Of a DNA stretch of 64,000 bases, positions 25,936-39,683 are shown in pieces. The position numbers were made by a program, and so were the translations under genes. Under the pieces are notes generated by a model. The model worked only from the letters and a program-made list of their open reading frames with translations, ran no database searches and had not been told where the DNA came from. The stretch is from Monosporascus cannonballus (taxonomy: Eukaryota; Ascomycota; Sordariomycetes; Xylariales): positions 186,001-250,000 of the forward strand of contig QJNS01000042.1 in assembly GCA_004154925.1 (NCBI GenBank), given 5' to 3'. Positions within the stretch are counted from its first letter, which is position 1. The number at the start of each line of letters is the position of its first letter.

Positions 25936-28599
25936 TACGTTATAAGTTTTTATTTATTAATATTATTTGATTTTAAGTAATATTAATTAACGCTATATTT
26001 ACCAGCAAATAGCCCGATTAACTTACTTACTATGTCCTTAATTATCCGGATATTGGAATGGAATTCGAAAAGGAAAAAAAGAAATTTTTTTTCGCCAAAG
26101 TTTTTTCTAATGCCTGGATGCTATAAACGAACGTATTTTTTAGCTGGAAAAAAATAATAATAATTTTACGATTTCCCTTTAAATCGCCTATAAGAAATTA
26201 AAAAAAAAGGAAAAACTGCCAAGATTAAAAAGCTTTTTGGAATAAGCCCAATTATTTAACTAAATTTTATTAAAAAACCAAAAATAATTGTTAAATTTTT
26301 TAAACCAGAAATTTTCAACGGAACCGTAATTAAATTTTAATTGTTTTTAGCTGATTGCCGAATATAATTTAGGTATTTTTCTATTTAATTTATTACGTTT
26401 ATTATACGAATTTAATTTGTAATTAAATAATTTACTAGAAATACGATTATTTAATTACAGCCTGCGATAAAAAGTAGGTTATTTTATTAATCGAAACACA
26501 AAACCTAATAATAATTTATATTTATAATAATTACGAAAAATTTATATAAATATTAATAAAAGTTTTTGAAAGAGTAAATAAAATAATAAAAGCCGAAATA
26601 CATATTTAATAATTATAATAAAAAGGATTAATATCCAATCACGGCAGTATTTTGGTTTAATTAATAATTGCGTTAAATTAAGGATAAAACGTATTACAAA
26701 CTAAGTTTTTCGAGAACTTAAAAAATATAAAAAATGTATTTTAAACTTAATTAGCCTCATTATTTGTCGGATTATATCGTTATAACACTTAAGATTAACG
26801 ATTGATAATACGTATAATATATTAAAAGTATTAAAAGAAAAATTAAAAATATGTCCCGATATAAAGTTAATACTAATAATTTTTGATGTAATAATACTTT
26901 TTAAAGTATAAAGCCAGGCTTTATGAAATTAAAAATTTCCTCTAAAAAAGCTGAAACCAGATCGAATATTATAATTGTGGAAAAAAGGATATAGAGTTTA
27001 TAAATATTTCTTATTTAAGAAATTTTAATAAAATAATTAAAACCTTATACCGGAAAAGATATTTCGGAAAATATCAAATATCTAAAAACAAATTTATCAA
27101 TATAATTTAATTTAAATACATATTAGATCCCTTATAACAAAACATCTAATAAGGGCTTTTACGATAAAGTATTTAATAAAAAATATAAAACGGCAAAAAA
27201 ATAACTTAATAAATATTATAAGTATAATAAAAAATATTATAAAGATAATTACGCAAATACCAGGATTAAATAAAAAAATTGGTTCCGAAACCCTTAATCG
27301 ACATAATAAAATATATATTATATGTTGTCGACGACCAAGATATGTTCATTACGAAAACTAAAATTAATATGTTTATAAATAAATTATTCGCATATATTAT
27401 AAGGGACTCGAATTTTTAAATGCTCCCGGAAATAATAAAAATAATAAATTATCATATTAAGGTTTTTGAATTATAAACTCAGAAAATAGCTTATAATTGG
27501 CCTAAATAAAGGATTAGCTCGAAAAAAAATAATACGGCAAAAAAGACTTTTATATAATTATTAATAATGTAATTACCAAAGAAAATTATTCCAATATATA
27601 ATAAAAAAGTATGACCAAAACGTTATTACGGATTTCCATTTTTAAGTAATATTTATTACAAACCTTTTAAAAACAAAGTTATTAAAAAATTTTTGTTAAT
27701 TTATAAGAAATTCTTGGAAGGATAATTAAAATACTATATAATAAAATATAATTGCCAATATAAATACATAATATATTCGATAAAGAAAAAAGTTGTAACA
27801 AAATTAAAAACAATAATATAGTTCGAAAAAATAATAGGCCGGTAATAACAACAAATATAATAATGTGACCTATTAAACGAAAAAAATATAAATAAATTTT
27901 AATAAATTCAAATAGGAATTAAAAAAAGTTTGACTATAAAAAAATCGCAGGATAACGAAATTTAAATGAATTAAACAATATTTACAAAAAAGGCTTTATA
28001 TATAACGATAAAAACGGTCCATAATTTTATTACTTTAGATATACGAATTAGGACATATTAATATATCGTCATATTAAATTACAGAACTTTAGGCGGAAAT
28101 TATATTATACCAAATATAATTAATAAACTTAAATTATTATAAAAATATAAATTAAAACCTTAAATAACGATAAATAACGAAAACTAGGAACTTGTTTATA
28201 ATCACAGAAACTTTATACGTAAAATTAATTATTTCGACATTTTTATTAACAAATAACATTAAATAATTAATTTCGATATCGTTTAATTCGGGAATTACAA
28301 TATAATCTTATAGTTATTATAAATATGCTAATACGGAATTTTAATACATAAAGAAATGAACTAAATAAAGTTCGTCCTATATTTTATTAACAAAACAAAT
28401 CAGCATTATAATATTTTATCGGTAATAACGATAAATATAGCCATAAAAGTACGATAAAAGCAGTATTACTTATAAAAACAAAATAGAAAAATAAATATTA
28501 AAGGAATATAACGTATTATTATTATTATTAAAACGGAATTAAAGTAATTAAATAATAATTTAAAATGATACCAGCCCGAAATATTACAAACTTTAATTA

Positions 28600-30950
28600 A
28601 TATATTGTTATATTATTCCAAATATAAATATCTTTTTAAAAGAGAACTTAATATGAGATTATTAAAATATAATAAATAAAATTGTAACATAGTTTGTAAA
28701 AAACAATCTTTAATAAAGTTTTACTTTATTTATAACATTAACGGTAATAACTTACATATTTTCAAAAAATACCTAGAAAATTGGTTATTAAAAATGGATT
28801 TTATTTTCGGAATTAATAATAAAATATTTTAAATTTTCCGTACTCAAAAAAACAGAAAATTACGATTTATAATCAATTATTAATAATTAAACGATATGAT
28901 AATTAAAAATTAAATATTATTACCTTCAATTATCAAAATAAAAAGCCAATTTTATAAACCTTAATAATTGATAATATTCAATGTTAAAAATAAATTTAAT
29001 TTTAATAAAATTTAAAAAAATATAAATAAAATTTAAATGTCCAAATAAAATATAAATTCATTAGATAATTAATTACGGTAATAAAATTAAAAAATATATT
29101 AATAATTTTGTAACGGATAATATATTAGATATTATGAAAATGCTTCGATATTTTCGTTATTTACGATTTCGACGAAATTTCTATCGTTTTAAAAACGGAA
29201 AAAAAGATATGCAAAATATAATTATAAAATGTTTTAAGTTTTATAAAACGTAATATTATTTATTAACGTAAACAAAAATTAGTTTTATATATAGAAAGTA
29301 AAATATTTAAAATATATTATTACTTTAAAATATATTAAAATAAAATTTAAAGAATTGTTGCAATTATTTAATAATATATATTAATAACTGTTCAAAAAGT
29401 ATAAATATTCCGTGTATTTCTTAATTATTATAACATATTTATTCCAAATTTTAGCCAAATTATTATAACTTTAATAAATCTTCTAAAAAAAGGTTTAAAT
29501 AAATACCGGACACTGAAAAAATATTTGATGAAATTAAAAATGCAATAATTAACAAATTAATATGAATTATGTATAATTTGAACCGTTTCGTTAAATTAAA
29601 AACCGATATTTCGAATTATATATTAAGCATAATAATTAATTAACGTAATAATTTAACTAAATTATATTTTATTATACTTTTTCTGTATGTTAAAAATATC
29701 TAAATTTAATTACGGTATTTTAAATAAAATATTTATAATTATTATTATAATATTTCGAATACTTTACGTATTTAGTAAAACGAAACTTGTATTAAATTGA
29801 AACCTTTACGAGTTATTAAAATTTTACTTCATTTATTACAATTAAAGAATTTATAAAACGATAATTAAAAAGTAAAAATAAAAATTTGATTTTATTATTA
29901 TTTACAAGCGAAATTTTAAAAATAATAAGGTAAATACTTTAAAGAAATAATTCAATTTCGAAGAAAAATTAATGAAAATTAGTTATATAATTTTCGAAAT
30001 TATTTCGTAAAAATATTTATATTTTCGATAAATTACGATAATTCGAATAATACATTTATATATAGGTTTGGAAATTTAATAATATAATAATAATTTCCTA
30101 AAAAAGAAAAAAAATAGATAAAATCCAAATATTAAGGAATATTAAACAGTTTTAATTTAAAGAATATACGAATAATAGTTATATAAATAGACAGGGATTT
30201 ATAAAGCCGTAAAACGGCTTTAAGGAATATATTTTTAAAAAAAATAAAACAACTGTATAAAATATTATACGGTAATAAGATATTTGCGTCAAGTTAAAGG
30301 TTCGACGATGTAAATTATACGGCAAATTATAATGATAATATTTATGGAATTATTAATTAATTTAGGAAATTATTTTATTTTTTATTATATTATAAAGATA
30401 TTAACGCCAAATACAGAATATATTTTTTAAAATATCTTTTTAACGTATTCGGACTATTTATAGAAATTATTTTAAATAAAAAATTCATATTTATATTTAA
30501 ATTTTAATAAAGCCTAATAATATAAATTAGATTAAATTATGAATTACTTAACGTATTTAGATTTTAAATAAATGGATAAATAAAACGAATAAACCAAATT
30601 CTAAAACTTTATTTATAAAATTATATTAATTACAATTAAAAAATTTAAGTTAAAGAATTACTTATTACTCAAATAACTAATAATACCAATTAATATAAAA
30701 GTATTAAAATAATATTTAAGAACGTAAATTTTATTTTTATTTTAAAAATTTGCAAAGTAATATGCGATAACAGTTTAATTAATATTAAAGCCAGTTTTAC
30801 ATTTATAATCATTATATTAGAAAATAAAAACAAAAATGAAATTCGTGCGAAATCAAATATATAAATATTATAACAAAACAAAAATTAACCAAATTAATAT
30901 TCGAAAAGGAGAAAATAGTTTTTCTCGTTACTAAATATATTTAAACAAAA
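28600..30950 (+). pseudogene. Pol relic of plus family A element
   Basis: At 29144-29180 the frame reads FDIFVIYDFDEISIV, a mutated version of the LDIFVVCYLDD-type reverse-transcriptase core. The downstream TTCGACGATGTAAATTATACGG stretch at about 30.30 kb corresponds to the integrase zinc-finger region at 14.09 kb. Stops are abundant. The minus-strand ORF 30690-30881 runs antisense and is not considered a gene. Confidence 0.75.
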
Positions 30951-31007
30951 CAAGTTCATAAAAAATTCGATTTTAAGTATATCGTTTCATACAAAATTAA
31001 CAAAACA

Positions 31008-31377
31008 TGACGGCTAGGCGGTTGAACCAACTATTAAACCTTAAGTTGACGGATTTATATTAGCAGAAATATTGTAAAAATCTAAGGAATAAATATAATA
31101 GTGTATTACGTGTTATAATATTAAAAATACTTTAAACAACAAATTGTTATTATAAGCAAAAATTATTTAAATTATGAAATTAATAAACATCTATATATAT
31201 ATTTTTAACTTTATAATTTATAATTATGTTATCGGTATTGATTATAATGCCTTGGGATTACCTTTAATTATTAACGATTATTAGCTTGGTAGTGATTACC
31301 GTGACGTAACCCGAGAGGTGGTTCGTATGATCTTTGTTCGGCCGTTTCTTGAGGCCGGAGATTGTCGGGTCGTAATA
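31008..31377 (-). repeat. 3' LTR, family A, U3 type c
   Basis: 370 bp, TGACGGCTAGG to GGTCGTAATA, followed by CGATTTTC and a long T tract (complement of the polypurine tract). The U3 contains TACCGTGACGTAACCCGAG, including a variant of the conserved ACGTGAC site. Confidence 0.87.
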
Positions 31378-31435
31378 CGATTTTCTTTTTTTTTTTAAAT
31401 TTTTTTCCTAAGATTTTCTTTTTTTCTTTTTCCGT

Positions 31436-31657
31436 TTGGTAAGTAATTTCCCCACCCTTTTTGTGTTTTTAATTATGACTTTTCGTATTTCCAAGATTCG
31501 TCGTATTTTTCGTTCTTTTACCGTTCGTCGTAATGACTTCGTAGAAACTTTTGACGAATTTGGGTACGAAGTTATGTTTTATATTTATTGGTTTTCGAAA
31601 AATCCGAGGCGTAAAATAGTGGAAAACGTTTTAAGCTGTAAAAAATGCGTTAAGTGA
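31436..31657 (+). other. Open frame antisense to the 3' end of a family A element
   Basis: A 73-codon frame just inside the 3' LTR of the 31008-37749 element, on the strand opposite to that element's genes. It is Arg/Phe-rich with no recognised domain. A comparable antisense frame exists at 38473-38670 in another copy, but the two proteins are not obviously alike. I regard it as a chance ORF and record it because this end of the element is less mutated. Confidence 0.2.
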
Positions 31658-32049
31658 AGTCGGTTTTACGATGGTACTGATATACCGCTTTTTGCTGCAA
31701 AATATTTGTTGCGAATATTAACGTTTAAAGCGTAAGGAGTTGTTTGCTAAAAAACGTTTATGAGAATTTTAAAGGTTTCATTTTCAGGGTTTATCGTTAT
31801 TATTAAAAAGAAATGAATAAAGCTTTTTCCCGTTTTATTTGTTTGCGGAAACAAAAGGCGTTAGTTCGTTTCAAAGGCCTTATTATGGTATAGCGTGGAC
31901 TTTACTTATTGGTCGAATTAAAGGAACAGGAACGTCATGAATAGGAAAAGCTGGAGGCTGCTATTATGGCTGTTATATTAGCGCAGGTTGCAACCGACTG
32001 GCCTGTTATCCCAGTTACCGATTAGTCGATTGTTAATTGAGACGTATCC

Positions 32050-34230
32050 GTCGTTGCCGGTGAAAGTTTTTTAATACGCGTTGGGCGTTAATAAGGTTTT
32101 TGGTAAGTTCCTAGGTGTTTTCGGAATCCGGATATTTTTTTTATTTAAATAAGTACTAGGTATATCCGTTTTGTTTCCGTATGTCGAGGATTTTGTTTTT
32201 CTTACATGCTTGTTTATTTTTTATTTTTATATAGTTTTATGCTGTACATATCTTAATTATATTTGTTATTAATTTGAATAAAAATATATACAAAATTAAA
32301 TAGGATTTGATTTTTGGTGGAAGTTTTAATTAATAATTATTTTTATTGATTTGTTTTGCCAATTTTGTATCGACCGATATATTTGCAATCTCATTTTTTC
32401 CTAGGTTATTTTATTTAAATGTTTTTAATAACGAAGAAAACTATTTTTTTAGTTTCGAAAGTTAATCCTTTTAATACTTTTGGTTATAATATTTATTTAT
32501 TTAATTCCGTCCGAATTTTAATTTTAATTTTATTTCTTAATATAATTGTGTGAATTGTTTTAATATAATAATTATTTTAATATTTTCGTAATAATTAATT
32601 TTATAAATTAATTTTACGATTATTAAATATTTAATTTAATTATTATATTTATATTTCTATAAAATCGTAAATAACCTTTTGAAATTTGATTCATTCGTTT
32701 TATTTATTTAGTTATTTAAGGTTTAAAAATATTAAATAATTTAAAATTCAGGCCGACTTATATTCTAAGGCTTTATTAAAATTTAAATACGAATATCGAT
32801 CTTTTATTTAAAATAATATTTATTAATAATTCGTATATATTAAAAATATATTTTAGATATATATATATTAATTATTTAATATTTATATTCTTATATTAAA
32901 ATATATTTCTGTAATTAAATCCTTTAAAATTAAATTTTTAACAATAAAATTAAGTATAATTAAATATTATAATAATATTGCGATTAATAATAATCATAAT
33001 TTTCCAAATAATTTATATCGTCGAACGTTTACTTTAATACAAATATCGTATTACCGTATAATCTTTTATATTATTATTTTTTTAAGAAAACAATATATCC
33101 GTTAAAATCTTTTAATAGTTTTATAAATCTCTAAATATCCGTATAATTAAGTTTCGTATATAATGCGGGCAAATCGTTTTAAGTATTTTTCTTGAATTTG
33201 TATTTTATTCGTTTTTTAAATGATTAAAAAATTATTATTATATTACTAGATTTTTTAATATATATTATTAGTTATTGCCCGAATCGTCGTAATTTGTCAT
33301 AAGCCTAAATATTCTTTACGGTAATATCAAATATTATATGATTAATTTTAGCAATTGTTTTAAAAATATAATTATTTATTTAAGGTATTTATTTTATTAA
33401 TTTTTAAACATTTTTATACATAATAACGAAATCGAAATTTATCAATTTTCCTGTATATTTTAATTATTATTTTAATAAATGTTTTAATCGTATTATATTA
33501 AACGAAATTTTACTAATCCGTATAAAGTTTAATTTAATATAAATTTCTTTTTACAAAATACTTAAACTTGCAAAATACGGTAATAATGGCCATAAAGCTT
33601 TTATCTAGAATACCGTAATTAAGTTCGGCTTTTTTTAATTTATACGAAAAAAATAGAATAAACTGTAATTTATTTAATTATTTCATTCTCCGATTATTAC
33701 GTTTAAGACGTAATTCGAAATATCGGGTTTTAATTTAACGGGATAATTTAAATTGTACATTATTAATATTAGTTCGTTAATTATCGTATTTTTTATGTCT
33801 GAAAATATTTTTCCCATTTTTAACGTTTGTTTAATTTTTTTAATAAAACTTATTAAAAACATAATTATCCTATTAAAATTTCGAATAAATTTGTTTTAGT
33901 AATTAAAAAATTTAAAAAATATTTATATTTCCTTAACCGTCGTTAACGTGTATTATTTTATAATTATAACGATTTTATTAAGATTTATCCTAATTTATCC
34001 TAAAACAATAATATATTTTAAATATTTTAATTTTTATATGTAAATGCTTTTTTACGTTAATAAATAGCTTTATATTTTATAACTTTTTAAGAACTTTATA
34101 AAAATATTTTATATATGTTTTCTTCATAATTAAAAAGATAAAAATGTCGTTATAATAAAATATAACGTAAATATCGATATATTTCAATAATATATAATTT
34201 ATTATTTATTTGAATGTTAGTAATACGTAT
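32050..34230 (-). pseudogene. Pol relic of minus family A element
   Basis: The complement at 32.06-32.20 kb decodes to the chromodomain C-terminal half (PDSENT-, EPTKNLI-like). At about 34.12-34.20 kb it reads YNDIFIFL, where the active motif is YLDDILIF-like; the first catalytic Asp is replaced by Asn. Multiple stops. Confidence 0.7.
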
Positions 34231-37200
34231 ATAAACGTTAATAATATAATTAAATATTTAAACAATCCGTATTTCATTTTAAACATGATTTTTTATTATT
34301 AGTTTTTTTAATCTTAATAAAGTTATATTTATCTTTAAAATCAAACATTATAAATCATTGAGGTTTATAAAAATATTTTGGTATTTTTAAATTAAAAATA
34401 ATATTATATAATGCTTAATAATCATATCGTTTAATTATCGATAATTAATTATAAACCTCAATTCTTCGTTTTTTTAATTCAAAAAATATAAGGTATTTTA
34501 TTAAGAATTTTAGAATTTAAATTTTTTTCTATAATCGATTTTTTAGGTATTTTTTAAAAATACGTCATTCGTGTTTATTCAAATTATAAATGCAGTAAAA
34601 TTTTGTCGCAAGATTGTTTTTATAAATTAATTTATAATTTTATTTATTATATTCTCATACTTTCGTATCGCATTTTTTGAAAACGTTAAGGGCATTTATA
34701 ATATTATAATAATATATTAATTAAATGCTTTAATTTTTAAAGTTATTATTTTAAATCGTTATTTAATTCCATTAATTTCCTTTTAATAATAATAATAATA
34801 CGTCGTATTTTTTTAATACTTATTATTTTTAAATTTTTTTTAAAAATAATAAAAGTTTTATTATATTCTTATATTTACCTTCGTCGCCATTGTTAATCAA
34901 GTATTAAGATTTGAAAAAAAAAATTCATTTATAAATAAGAAATAAAATAAATTTATTTAACTAGGTTTTCTATTAATTAAAATTCCGTATTAATATATTT
35001 AGAATAATACTAAAATGATACAGTAATTTTTAAATAAAACAATATCGAAATTAAGTTTTCAATATTATCCTTCAATAAAAATATCGAAATAATTAATTTT
35101 AAGTATAATTTTCCTAGTATTATAAACGAATTTCTCACTTTCGGTATTAGTCGTTATATATAATTTTAACTTTTATTTTTATAAAATTTAAACTTATTAA
35201 TTATATCTAATACAATATACTTTGCGCCCAGAACTTCGCAATGTATTATTATAATATATTAATACGTTTCGATTGGTATTTCTAATATAATTAAATTTTT
35301 AACGGCTTTTATTATCGCATTTAAAACCTTTTTTAAAAATTTCCATTAATTTCTGTAGGTTTTGTTATCCTGCAATTGTTTTATAAATAATCTTTTGTTT
35401 TAATTTTTATTCGAATTTGTTCAACTTCATTGAAATTTTTTCGTTCAATGCGTTATGTTTCTATATTTATCGTTATTATTAAAATATTATTTTTTTAACT
35501 TATATTCATTATTTTTAATTTTGATATAATTCTGTTTTTTATTTAATATAATTCTGTTTTTTATTTAATATATTATTTCCTGTGATTACGATTACATTTT
35601 ATTATGCGTTATCCTAATCATCATTTTAAAAACTTTTTATAAATTAACGTATTTTCCTGTAATAATTTTCCTTTTTTAAATATTTAAAGTAAATATTAAG
35701 TAAAAATAAAAATCCGTAATAGTTTTTTAATAATAATATTTTTATTATACGTTAAAGTCCTTTATGTTCCATTTAGTAATTACATTATCTATAATAACAA
35801 AAAAATCTTTTTATAAGTATTATTTTTTTTCGGGCCAGTTTTTATTTCAGTCAAATATTAGATATTTCCTCGAGCTATATTTCGAAATTATTAATAGCAT
35901 TATTTATTATTTTTGTTTTTTCCGGTACGATTAAAAAAATCAAATCCCTTATTATATTTTCAGATAATTCGTTCCTAAATATATTATTTTTATTTTTCGT
36001 AATTGGGATATTTCTCGGCGCCGACAATATCTAGTATCCATTTTGCCGTATCGATTAAAGGTTCCGAGACAAATCTTTTCTATTCAATTTTAATATTTAT
36101 GTAATTATACTTATAATGCTTTTTATTATGTTCGCAATATTTATAAAGCTAGCTTTTTAACTTTTCGTATTTTTCGTCAAATTTCTTATCGTAATAATCC
36201 CGGTCTGTCATTTTATTATAAAAAACCTAATAAATATTTAGGCTAAATTACGTTAATATATTTACTTCCGTCCTTTTTTTCTTTGGATTATTTTTCGGAT
36301 ATAAGTTTTTAATTATTTTATCGAGATTTTTTGGGCGAAAAATATTTATAAGCTTTATGTCCTTTTTTCCCCCCTTATAACACTCGATTTAGTTCTAATC
36401 CTTCTTATAAATAATTCCTAATTTTATGGGCCCTAATTCTATACGATAAAAAATATTTTTACGTCGAAAAATGTTAATATTAATTATATATCAAGATTTG
36501 TTATTTTTTTTCGTTTAATACCTTTAATACGTTATACGTATTATCAATCGTTAATCTCAATTATTACAACGATATAATCCGATAAATATTTAGGTTAATC
36601 GAATTTAAAAAACATTTTTATATTTCTTTTTTCAGGCCGTCGCAAAACTTAGCTATTAACTGAACGAACGTATTACTATAACTAAACACTAATCCTTTTT
36701 AATATAACTATTATATTTATATTTTAAATTTTATTTGTTCGTTTATTATTTCAAAACCCTTTATTAATTGTTATTTAAATTATGTGTAATCGCTATAAAT
36801 TCGCATTATTTCTGGGTTAGGTTTTTCGGTTAAGAAAATAACATATTCCCTTATAATAGGTTCGAACTGAATTACCCAATTTCCGGTATATTATCCCATT
36901 ACGAATTATACTTACGTAATAAGCGTAATAAATCGAATAAAAAAATATTCGAAATATGGTCGGCATTAAGTTAAAAATAATTATAATTTAATCGAGATCC
37001 CATTAAAAAGTTTATATTTAAAAATCTTAAAAGTCTTTTCTGATTGTTTGGTGGAATTTAGCGGGATAACCTGGTTTATTTAAAAAGGCTTTCCGGTTTC
37101 GGAGGCTTTTCCTTTTTTCTTAAGTTTTTTATGCATTACTTCAAAGGAAGTTATAAACTCGTTATTATCTTTTTCGAGGTGAAAAATGCGTTCGCGTATA

Positions 37201-37384
37201 ATATCTAGTCGTTAAAGAATTTCTGCGCAAATACAGCGAAATTTCTTTTTTTTCGGATTTTATATTAATATTCGAGTAATCGGGAACATAATACATTAAT
37301 TATTCGGGCTGTTTACTAATACATATAATGTCGGCCATATTATTCAAAATTTAACGGTATTACTAAATAAAAGTTTATAAAGTA

Positions 37385-37749
37385 TAACGGCTAAACGGTT
37401 TAATTAATTATTAAATCTTAAGTCCACAGATTTATTTTCACAGAAATATCGTAAGAATTTATGTAATAAATATAATAAGGTATCACGTTTCGCAATATTA
37501 AAAATACCTGGAATATTAAAGTATTATTATAAGTTAAAATTTTTTAAATTAAAAAATTAATAAATATATATATTTTTTAACTTAATTATTTATAATTATG
37601 CCGTCGGTAATAATTTTAATTACTTAGGATTATCTTTAATTATTGATAATTATTGGCTTGATAATAATCACCGTTACCTAACCCCAAAAATGGCCCGTAT
37701 GATTCTTATTCGGCCCTTTCTTAAAACCGGAGCTTGTTGGGTCGTAATA
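37385..37749 (-). repeat. 5' LTR, family A, U3 type c
   Basis: 365 bp, pairing with 31008-31377 in U3 type (TATAATTATGCCGTCGGTAATAA and GGCTTGATAATAATCACCG). The copy is more heavily mutated than its 3' partner. Confidence 0.85.
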
Positions 37750-37961
37750 TAAAAAAATCTTAGAAATCAATTATTAATTGGAATTTCGAATAAAAATCAA
37801 ATTTTATCCAATTCTTTACGTTTTCTTATGCGAATTAACTGCAGATACAATTAAGATACATATGGTACAAAACGATATAGAAATAAAAAATGAATAGGTA
37901 TACGAAATGAAAAAAATTCTCGATATACGAAAACAAAATGAATTTACCTAGTACCGAATTA
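37750..37961 (+). mobile_element. Continuation of plus family A element, ending inside the chromodomain
   Basis: Resumes the element left at 31007 and matches 14.88-15.10 kb. The last stretch reads YEMKKILDIRKQNEFT followed by a stop and YRI, the first half of the chromodomain. It is cut at 37961 by the minus-oriented LTR at 37962. The second half of the chromodomain and the 3' LTR are not found in this window. Confidence 0.75.
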
Positions 37962-38328
37962 TGACGACTAGGTTATTTAACCAACTATTAAACCTTAACT
38001 TGACGGGTTTATGTTAGCAGAAGTATTGTAGGAATCTGAGCCATAAATATAGTAACGTATTATCTTTCGTAATTCCAAAGGTACTTTGAGTAACAAATTG
38101 TTATTGTAAGCTGAAATTATCTAAACTATGGAATTAATAAGCGTATTATATTTAATTTTTCCAACTTTGTCGAATTTGATTTTATAAGCTTTATGATCGA
38201 TCTCATAAAGCCGTCTTTATGGGCTTTACGATCTATCTTGTTAAGCCATTACGTAAATCGACTTACATATCTTAGTTATTTTTTTGTTACGGCCGTTTTT
38301 TAAGGCCGCAACCCGTTAGGCTATAATG
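37962..38328 (-). repeat. 3' LTR, family A, U3 type d
   Basis: 367 bp, TGACGACTAGG to CTATAATG, with a U3 containing AAGCTTTATGATCG/AAAGCCGTCTTTATG repeats and ATTACGTAAATCG in place of the ACGTGAC site. Followed by CGATTTTACTTTTTC, the polypurine-tract complement. Confidence 0.8.
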
Positions 38329-39295
38329 CGATTTTACTTTTTCATAATTTTCGCCTCGAATATCTTTTTTTCTTTTTTTAAGTTTTTTTTTTGCCATTAT
38401 ATCGGGTCGTATTAAAAAGCCGATTAACCGAAAAACCAAAAAGCAAAATAATTTGCTTAAATTTTTTACTTTTTGAGCTATAAATATGCTTACGTATTCG
38501 TATTATGTTCGTTACGGGTTATTATTTTGTCGTATTTTTTTATTAGATTTGTTCCGTTACGAAAAATACGTAATGTAAAATTAAGACCTTTGCAACGTTA
38601 TCTTACTCGGTCAGAAGTCTTAGGATTAGCAAGGAAAATGTTCGGTCGCGCCACTTTTTCTTTAGTTTAGCTCGCTCGTTCTGGATAAGAACCTACTCGT
38701 TCGTCCAGGACGAATAAAGCCCTACTTACTTATCTTAAACGAATAAACCATTATTTTTAATTAATCCCGTTCGCTTGTTTAGGATAAATAAAGCACCGTT
38801 AATTTGTCCTGAACAAATGAGCTATTATTTTTTTATTTAATTTAGCTTGTTCCTCCACTACGAATATGCTATTATTTTTTTAACAATCCGGTTCGCTCAT
38901 CCAGGACGAATAAAGCCCCATTTACTTATCGCGGACGAATAAGCTATTATTTTTAATTAATCACGTTCGCTCTTCCAGAACAAGTAAAGCCTTACTTATT
39001 TATCCCGAACGAATAAACTATTATTTTTAATGAATCCTATTCGCTCGTCCAGGACGAATAAAACCCCACTTACTTATCCCGGACGAATAAGCCATTATTT
39101 TTAATTAATCTCGTTCGTTCGTCCAGGATAAATAAAACCCCATTTATTTATCCCGAACGAATAAGCTATTATTTTTTTTATTAATTTAATTCATTCGTCC
39201 AAGACAAATAAAGCCCCGTTAATTTGTCCCGGACGAATAAGTTATTATTTTTTAATTAATTTAGCTCGTTGTTTAAGATAAGTAAAGCCTTATTA
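38329..39295 (-). mobile_element. Internally deleted family A derivative with a minisatellite
   Basis: Only about 970 bp separate two minus-oriented LTRs of different U3 types. The first about 340 bp resemble element-internal sequence next to the polypurine tract; the rest is a tandem array. No pol motif is present. An antisense ORF (38473-38670) without known domains is ignored. Confidence 0.6.
38668..39290. repeat. Minisatellite, about 74-80-bp units
   Basis: About eight degenerate copies of a unit with the words TTCGCTCGTCCAGGACGAAT, AAAGCCCCACTTACTTATC, CCGGACGAATAAGC and TATTATTTTTAATTAATC. Each unit contains the near-perfect palindrome TTCGTCC-A-GGACGAA and a second related half-site. 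Copies begin near 38.69, 38.77, 38.89, 38.96, 39.04, 39.11, 39.19 and 39.26 kb, with spacing disturbed around 38.8-38.9 kb. Confidence 0.8.
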
Positions 39296-39683
39296 TGATA
39301 AGCTATACGGTTTAACTAATTATTAAACCTTAGTCGTACGGGTTTATATTAGCAGGAATATCGTGGAAATTTAAATAATAAATACAGTAACGTATTACGT
39401 TTCGTAATACCAAAAGTACCTTAGGTAACGATATTATATTGTGAACTAAAACTATTCAAACTATGGAAGTAATAAGTATATATATCCTAATTCCTTTATT
39501 ACTGCTTATTTTTGCTGAGTAAAACTTTGTTAAATCGTTACTTAATACTGCTTAATCGTATTTAATCGTACTTAATTGAACTTAATTAAAACCCGCTATG
39601 CATTAATTACGTAACTCTGAACTAGCATAACTTTATAATCTTGGCTAAACCATTTTCGTAAGCCTAGCTAACTTGGGTTATAA
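39296..39683 (-). repeat. LTR, family A, U3 type a, minus orientation
   Basis: Starts TGATAAGCTATACGG and runs through the core and a type a U3 (ACTGCTTA and CTTAATCG words, ATTACGTAACTC) to GGGTTATAA, where it runs directly into the plus LTR at 39684. Its U3 differs from that of the LTR at 37962, so the two are not an original pair. Confidence 0.78.

Larger units (their letters stand above)
25545..31007 (+). mobile_element. Family A chromovirus, plus strand, 5' portion
   Basis: Begins with a 5' LTR (25545-25935, U3 type b). The RT motif is at about 29.15 kb and the integrase region at about 30.2-30.5 kb. At 31007 it is interrupted by the minus element 31008-37749 and resumes at 37750. The break point corresponds to about position 14880 in the 4052-16217 copy. 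Confidence 0.8.
31008..37749 (-). mobile_element. Complete family A chromovirus, minus strand (U3 type c)
   Basis: 6742 bp with matched type c LTRs (31008-31377 and 37385-37749). It is inserted into the plus element 25545-31007/37750-37961; rejoining the flanks restores the order seen near 14.88 kb. The chromodomain is on the complement at about 32.06-32.20 kb and the decayed RT core near 34.12-34.20 kb. Inactive. Confidence 0.85.

Noticed and set aside
30690..30881. Minus-strand hydrophobic ORF
   Set aside because: Antisense to the integrase end of a family A element; composition-driven.
38668..39290. CRISPR-like reading of the repeat array
   Set aside because: Units are contiguous degenerate tandem repeats with no unique spacers, in a eukaryotic retrotransposon context.
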